Shown piece after piece: positions 6,686 to 10,357 of a DNA stretch of 10,357 nt. This DNA comes from Kordiimonadaceae bacterium (GTDB lineage: Bacteria; Pseudomonadota; Alphaproteobacteria; Sphingomonadales; Kordiimonadaceae), in the NCBI GenBank assembly GCA_016763495.1, contig JAESTR010000022.1, positions 1 through 10,357 of the forward strand, read 5' to 3'. Made by a program: the position numbers and the translations under genes. The notes under the pieces are model-generated. The model searched no databases and was not told where the DNA came from. It saw only the letters and a list, made by a program, of their open reading frames with translations. Position 1 is the stretch's first letter; every line of letters starts with the position of its first letter.

Positions 6686-8227
6686 ATGGACGATCTGTTA
6701 AACGAATTTTTGACTGAAACCGGTGAAAGTATTGATGTAGTAGACATTGAACTCGTTAAACTTGAGCAAGACCCCAACAACAAAGAAGTGCTGGATAATA
6801 TATTCCGGCTTGTCCACACGATCAAAGGTACCTGTGGCTTCCTTGGGTTGCCCAGACTTGAATCCGTAGCTCATGCCTCTGAGAATGTTCTTGGTAAATT
6901 TCGTGATGGCGAATTGCTGGTCTCTGAGAATGCAGTAACTGTTATTCTGGAAAGTTTGGACCGAATTAAAGAAATCCTAGCTGGACTGGAAGCAACTGAA
7001 CAAGAACCGGATGGTGATGACACAGCGCTAATTAACCATTTGGATTCGATTGCCGTGGGTGGCGGACGCCCAGAAGTTGTAGAAGGGCCGGAAATTGTTG
7101 AAGGTGCCATTGTTGATGTTACGTTTGGACGGGCCCTCAAGGCGGGGGAAGTCTCCTTAGAAGAACTGGAGGCCGTATTTAATTCTGCCCCGGGCCCCAC
7201 ATCTGACGATGCGACAGAGGAAGAAGCGCCTGCCAGTCCATCAGAGAATACAGAAGGCTTATTGTTTGATCGCATAGGCGGGGAAGACACCCTTGCAGTT
7301 GTGTCTCACTTACTTGCCCAGCGGCTGGGTAATCATAAGACGCTCGGAAAGTTTTTTGAAGGGTCATCTCCGGACCAGCGCAAAGGTCGTGTAATGGGCC
7401 TGATGCTGTCTTTGTTTAAAGATGATTTAGACACTGCAGACAGTGTTGGCAGGCAATTGGTGCCTGCTGCGGGCCTCGGTGATGCGCAGTTTGATGAGCT
7501 CTTGGCTGAAGCCAAAGAAGTGATGGTTGAATGTCAGGTGGACGGCAATGTTGCTGATGAAGCTGTTATGACGTTTGAGCTTGTGAGAGAGGCGGTTATC
7601 ACTGCCTCGAAAGGGATAGCGCAAACTACGACAAACAAAGCTGGCAAAGCCGCTGGCGGCCCGAAAGCAGGTGCTGCTGCATCAACTGGCGAGACCAAAC
7701 GTGGCAACCAGTCAATTCGGGTGAGTGTGGATTTGCTTGAAGACCTCATGAATATGGTCTCTGAGCTTGTGCTGACACGAAACCAGTTATTGCAGATTAC
7801 ACGCAATATTGACAGTGCAGAGCTTGCTGTGCCGCTGCAGCGCCTTAGCCAATGTACGACCGAGCTGCAAGAGAAAGTAATGAAAACGCGCATGCAGCCA
7901 ATTGGTAATGCATGGGCGAAACTACCACGTATTGTGCGGGATCTCACAGTAGAGCTTGATAAGAAAATCGAGCTGGAAATGATTGGTGCAGATACCGAGC
8001 TTGACCGTCAAGTGTTGGAGTTGATCAAAAACCCTCTTACGCATATGGTCCGTAATTCGGCTGATCACGCTATTGAAACACCAGCCGAGCGTATGGCGGC
8101 AGGTAAGCCTGAGCAGGGTGTGATCACCTTGAGAGCGTTTCATGAAGGTGGCCATATTATCATCGAGATAAAAGATGATGGTCGCGGCATCCCAGTCAAG
8201 AAAATCTCCGATAAAATTCTAGAGTAG
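6686..8227 (+). CDS. cheA: CheA histidine kinase, N-terminal part up to an in-frame TAG
   Basis: This is the first 513 residues of a chemotaxis sensor kinase. An Hpt domain (about 1-105) carries the phosphorylation site His44 in RLVHTIKGTCGFLG. A short SLEELEAVF motif (157-165) and an acidic linker follow. Residues about 192-308 resemble a truncated haemoglobin: LFDRIGGEDTLAVV, then LGKFFEG and an AQFDELLAEAKEVM helix, but with no His in the F-helix region. An Ala/Gly-rich linker leads to the dimerisation domain (about 343-405, SIRVSVDLLEDLMNMVSELV). The ATPase domain follows with the N-box (DRQVLELIKNPLTHMVRNSA) and the G1 box (KDDGRGI, 496-502). The frame stops at TAG 8225-8227 in the middle of the ATPase domain. 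The rest of the kinase continues in the same frame, so 6686-9772 is one ancestral gene of 1029 codons. As written, this part alone could not be an active kinase. Confidence 0.93.
   Translation: MDDLLNEFLTETGESIDVVDIELVKLEQDPNNKEVLDNIFRLVHTIKGTCGFLGLPRLESVAHASENVLGKFRDGELLVSENAVTVILESLDRIKEILAGLEATEQEPDGDDTALINHLDSIAVGGGRPEVVEGPEIVEGAIVDVTFGRALKAGEVSLEELEAVFNSAPGPTSDDATEEEAPASPSENTEGLLFDRIGGEDTLAVVSHLLAQRLGNHKTLGKFFEGSSPDQRKGRVMGLMLSLFKDDLDTADSVGRQLVPAAGLGDAQFDELLAEAKEVMVECQVDGNVADEAVMTFELVREAVITASKGIAQTTTNKAGKAAGGPKAGAAASTGETKRGNQSIRVSVDLLEDLMNMVSELVLTRNQLLQITRNIDSAELAVPLQRLSQCTTELQEKVMKTRMQPIGNAWAKLPRIVRDLTVELDKKIELEMIGADTELDRQVLELIKNPLTHMVRNSADHAIETPAERMAAGKPEQGVITLRAFHEGGHIIIEIKDDGRGIPVKKISDKILE
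7259..7609 (+). other. Truncated-haemoglobin-like domain inside CheA
   Basis: Residues about 192-308 of CheA follow the order of landmarks of group I truncated haemoglobins: FDRIGG where these have a Y/F-x-K/R-IGG opening, a B/C-helix stretch ending in GKFFEG where they have a paired-Phe motif before the turn, RKGRVMGLMLSLF as the E helix, and LGDAQFDELLAEAKEVM as the G helix. Recalled by memory, mycobacterial GlbN has the same order (YDKIGG, LSAFFSG, HHFSLVAGHL). The F-helix region (about 251-262) has no histidine; the only histidines are 208 and 217. Canonical haem binding is therefore unlikely, and a purely structural or protein-binding role is inferred. Confidence 0.6.
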
Positions 8228-8233
8228 GGTTTG
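8225..8233 (+). other. In-frame amber codon and TTG restart site within cheA
   Basis: The text reads ATT CTA GAG TAG GGT TTG GCT ACC. The family pattern continues without phase change as ILE-x-GLATEAEL, where CheA proteins often have Lys or Arg at x; a single change from AAG or CAG would produce TAG. TTG at 8231-8233 could start the second half. AGAG at 8221-8224 is 6 bases upstream but is a weak ribosome site. Confidence 0.85.
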
Positions 8234-9772
8234 GCTACCGAGGCTGAATTAGCCGTCATGTCTGACGGGCAAATTCAAAAATTCATTTTTCACCCGGGCT
8301 TTTCAACGGCTGAGAAAGTTACCAGCGTCTCTGGGCGCGGTGTGGGCATGGACGTTGTGCGGTCAAATATCGAAAAAATTGGCGGCACGATTGATATGTT
8401 GTCCATCGAGGGTAAAGGCACATCATTCGCAATTAAAATCCCGCTGACATTGGCTATTGTTGCTGGGTTGATCGTAAAGGCTGGAAACGAGCGTTATGCA
8501 ATTCCTCAAATAAGTGTGTTGGAATTGGTGCGCGCCTCCGATAATTCAGAGCATAAAATTGAGAATATTAAAGATACGCCAGTTCTGCGGTTAAGAAACA
8601 GGCTATTGCCGCTGGTATATTTGAATGAAGTTCTTGGTTTTCAGACCCGGGAAGAGACTGAAAAGCAAGGTGAAGGTGTTAATGACGATTTCATCGTTGT
8701 TATTCAGGTTGGCCCGTTTACGTTCGGTGTTGTGGTTGACCAAGTGTTTGACACTGAAGAGATCGTGGTTAAGCCCGTTGCGCCAATATTGAAGGAACTG
8801 GAAATCTACTCAGGGAATACGATCCTTGGTGATGGTAGCGTGATTATGATCCTTGACCCGAACGGTATAGCCGCGACGGCCAATGCTGGGGTTGGAGATC
8901 ATGAACAAAGTGAGGACGAAGAGGCAGAAACTACCCGTAAGCAGAAAAATAATAACGAGGAAAGCATGCTTCTGTTCTCTGCGGGGGATGGTAACCCAAG
9001 GGCTGTCATGTTGGCGCTTGTTGCGCGTCTCGAAGAAATTGACATTGGCAATGTGGAAATGGCTGATGGAAAGCAGATGGTGCAATATCGCGGTGCTTTG
9101 ATGCCACTCATACCGGCGTCTCCCGGTTTAAAAATGAAAGAAGATGGGCGCCAGCCTGTGCTCGTATTCACTGATGGTGACTTTACCATGGGGCTCGCTG
9201 TTGATGAGATAATGGACATTGTTGAACAAGAACTAGATATTGCGTTGGTCTCTGATCAAGCTGGTACCGTTGGTTCCGCTATTGTGGATGGAAAAGCCAC
9301 TGAAATTATAGATGTGGCACATTATCTTAGCTTGGCATTCCCTGACTGGCTGAAAAGCACAAATATGAATGAAGGCGGCGCTCCGAAGTCAGGTGCCAGC
9401 CTTTTGCTTGTGGATGACAGTGACTTTTTCCGCAACATGCTGCGGCCGGTTCTAACCGTTGCCGGCTATGATGTAACATCAGTGGTTGGTGGTGCCGAAG
9501 GCTTGCAACTTATGGAAGACGGCGAAGTGTTCGACGTGATTATTTCAGATATCGAAATGCCGGAGATGAACGGGTTTGAGTTTGCTCAAGCTGTCAGGGC
9601 ATCTGACAAATGGTCACATGTACCACTTATTGCTTTATCGGCGCTAGCAAGTCAGGGCGACATTAATCGCGGCTTGGAAGCGGGCTTTGATGATTATATA
9701 GCCAAGTTTGATAAAGAGACGCTACTTCGCAGCCTCTCACAACAGCTTACTATAAAAGGAGATGCGGCATGA
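8231..9772 (+). CDS. cheA: CheA histidine kinase, C-terminal part with two CheW-like domains and a receiver
   Basis: This continues the cheA frame after the TAG. Residue numbers are counted from TTG 8231; add 515 for the whole gene. It begins within the ATP lid: IFHPGFSTAEKVTSVSGRGV contains the F box and leads into the G2 box GRGVGMDVV (35-43), then the G3 box GKGTSF (61-66) and IPLTLAIVAGL. A CheW-like regulatory domain (about 75-215) follows. After an acidic/Asn-rich linker (223-245) comes a second, more divergent CheW-like domain (about 246-375), with MVQYRGALMPLIP and PVLVFTDGDFTMGLAVDEI. A receiver domain (about 388-508) ends the protein: acidic pair Asp395/Asp396, phospho-acceptor Asp440 in VIISDIEMPEMNGFEF, and Lys492. 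The protein is thus a hybrid CheA with its own receiver. Its stop overlaps the cheW ATG. Confidence 0.93.
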   Translation: MATEAELAVMSDGQIQKFIFHPGFSTAEKVTSVSGRGVGMDVVRSNIEKIGGTIDMLSIEGKGTSFAIKIPLTLAIVAGLIVKAGNERYAIPQISVLELVRASDNSEHKIENIKDTPVLRLRNRLLPLVYLNEVLGFQTREETEKQGEGVNDDFIVVIQVGPFTFGVVVDQVFDTEEIVVKPVAPILKELEIYSGNTILGDGSVIMILDPNGIAATANAGVGDHEQSEDEEAETTRKQKNNNEESMLLFSAGDGNPRAVMLALVARLEEIDIGNVEMADGKQMVQYRGALMPLIPASPGLKMKEDGRQPVLVFTDGDFTMGLAVDEIMDIVEQELDIALVSDQAGTVGSAIVDGKATEIIDVAHYLSLAFPDWLKSTNMNEGGAPKSGASLLLVDDSDFFRNMLRPVLTVAGYDVTSVVGGAEGLQLMEDGEVFDVIISDIEMPEMNGFEFAQAVRASDKWSHVPLIALSALASQGDINRGLEAGFDDYIAKFDKETLLRSLSQQLTIKGDAA

Positions 9773-10254
9773 ACGACCTTATTGTACGCAATGACTTGAG
9801 CGTAGTTGGTGCTGGTCGCAAAGATTATGTTACCATTAAAGTTGATAACCAGATGCTGGGTATCCCCGTTCTTGCCGTGCATGATGTGCTGAACCCTCAG
9901 CGGATAACGCCTATTCCGTTAGCCCCTAGCTGGGTTGCTGGCGTGCTGAATTTGCGTGGTCGAATTGTGACCGCTATTGACTTGCGTAGCAGGCTGGGCC
10001 TACCGCAACTTGATCCTGATAAAAAAAGCATGTCAGTAGTTGTTGAACACAATGATGACCCCTATAGCTTGCAAATAGATTCTGTCGGGGAAGTATTGTC
10101 TTTGGACGATCAGCTATTTGAGAAAAACCCCGTGACATTGGATGCACGTTGGCGCGATGTAAGCCGCGGCATTTACCGGTTGGAAGGGGAACTTCTGCCG
10201 ATACTTGATGTGGATAGACTACTAGCCTTTGAAAGCGATGAAAAAGCTGCATAG
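9769..10254 (+). CDS. cheW: CheW chemotaxis coupling protein
   Basis: CheW connects chemoreceptors to CheA in the sensory array. The 161-residue protein contains the CheW fold: DYVTIKVDNQMLGIPVLAVH, then VLNPQRITPIPLAPSWVAGV with LNLRGRIVTAIDLRSRLGL, and in the second half SLQIDSVGEVLSL and an end with YRLEGELLPILDVDRLL. NLRGR is the classic CheW receptor/kinase-contact signature. Length is normal. It has a strong ribosome site (AAAAGGAGAT, 9754-9763), 5 bases before an ATG that overlaps the cheA TGA. That strong site would keep CheW translated even when the cheA frame is broken. Confidence 0.96.
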   Translation: MNDLIVRNDLSVVGAGRKDYVTIKVDNQMLGIPVLAVHDVLNPQRITPIPLAPSWVAGVLNLRGRIVTAIDLRSRLGLPQLDPDKKSMSVVVEHNDDPYSLQIDSVGEVLSLDDQLFEKNPVTLDARWRDVSRGIYRLEGELLPILDVDRLLAFESDEKAA

Positions 10255-10320
10255 ACTAGAACAGCTCTTGACGAAGTTGGTTGAAGGCTTTGTCAGAGTT
10301 AACTCAGGAGATACCGACAA

Positions 10321-10357
10321 ATGAGGTTATGCTTGGTCGTTGATGACTCGAAAGTAA
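10321..10357 (+). CDS. cheY: CheY-like receiver protein, first 12 codons only
   Basis: The sequence reads MRLCLVVDDSKV before the window ends. The hydrophobic strand followed by Asp-Asp-Ser is the opening of a receiver domain, and the position after cheA-cheW suggests CheY. AGGAGAT at 10306-10312 gives a good ribosome site 8 bases upstream. The remaining domains, if any, cannot be seen. The 66 bases between the cheW stop and this start show no clear terminator. Confidence 0.8.
   Translation, partial: MRLCLVVDDSKV

Noticed and set aside
8225..8227. TAG read as a sense codon across the whole genome
   Set aside because: cheW, cysQ and nnrU end at TAG exactly where their families end, so TAG works as a stop here.
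1..10357. CRISPR array, insertion sequence, tRNA, rRNA, phage or defence genes
   Set aside because: No spaced direct repeats, transposase motifs, terminal repeats or RNA-gene patterns were seen; all long frames belong to housekeeping or signalling families or are shadows.

Overview
The window looks like chromosomal DNA from an alphaproteobacterium of moderate GC content (roughly half GC by eye). The main reasons are a chpT gene (histidine phosphotransferase of the CckA-ChpT-CtrA relay, known from Alphaproteobacteria) next to a large alphaproteobacterial-style cheA, and a tol operon whose products resemble that class. I cannot name the genus from the sequence alone.

Layout. Positions 1-3302 (+) hold the cell-envelope operon tolQ (3' end only)-tolR-tolA-tolB, followed 3 bases after tolB by a small NTF2-like gene where pal would normally stand. 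On the minus strand, 4054-3319 holds a compact arsR-SRPBCC (AHSA1-like) regulatory pair. Its promoter carries two copies of a GAAACCAWWTGGTTTC-type palindrome, one between the -35 and -10 and one over the expected transcription start. A terminator at 4137-4175 separates this unit from nnrU (4760-4197, -), and cysQ follows (5720-4905, -). From 5912 to the right edge (+) lies a signalling cluster: chpT, a large hybrid cheA, cheW and the first codons of a cheY-like receiver gene.

How the genes work together. TolQ/TolR form the inner-membrane motor, TolA spans the periplasm and TolB is the periplasmic propeller; together they drive outer-membrane constriction and integrity. ArsR probably represses itself and the SRPBCC gene. 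ChpT belongs to the cell-cycle/motility relay, and a CtrA-like box (TTTA-N7-TTAAC) lies upstream of cheA, so the chemotaxis genes may be under control of the relay in which ChpT acts. CheA, CheW and the CheY-like protein form a chemosensory array and its output.

Most noteworthy. (1) CheA carries, between its Hpt and dimerisation domains, a region that reads like a truncated haemoglobin fold without the haem-ligating histidine. (2) cheA is interrupted by an in-frame TAG inside its ATPase domain, with a TTG start 3 bases further on. (3) tolQ and arsR each need one extra base to restore the family reading frame. Three single-base lesions in about 8 kb may reflect sequence errors, and the raw reads must settle this before any biological reading. 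(4) The arsR operator architecture is unusually clear.
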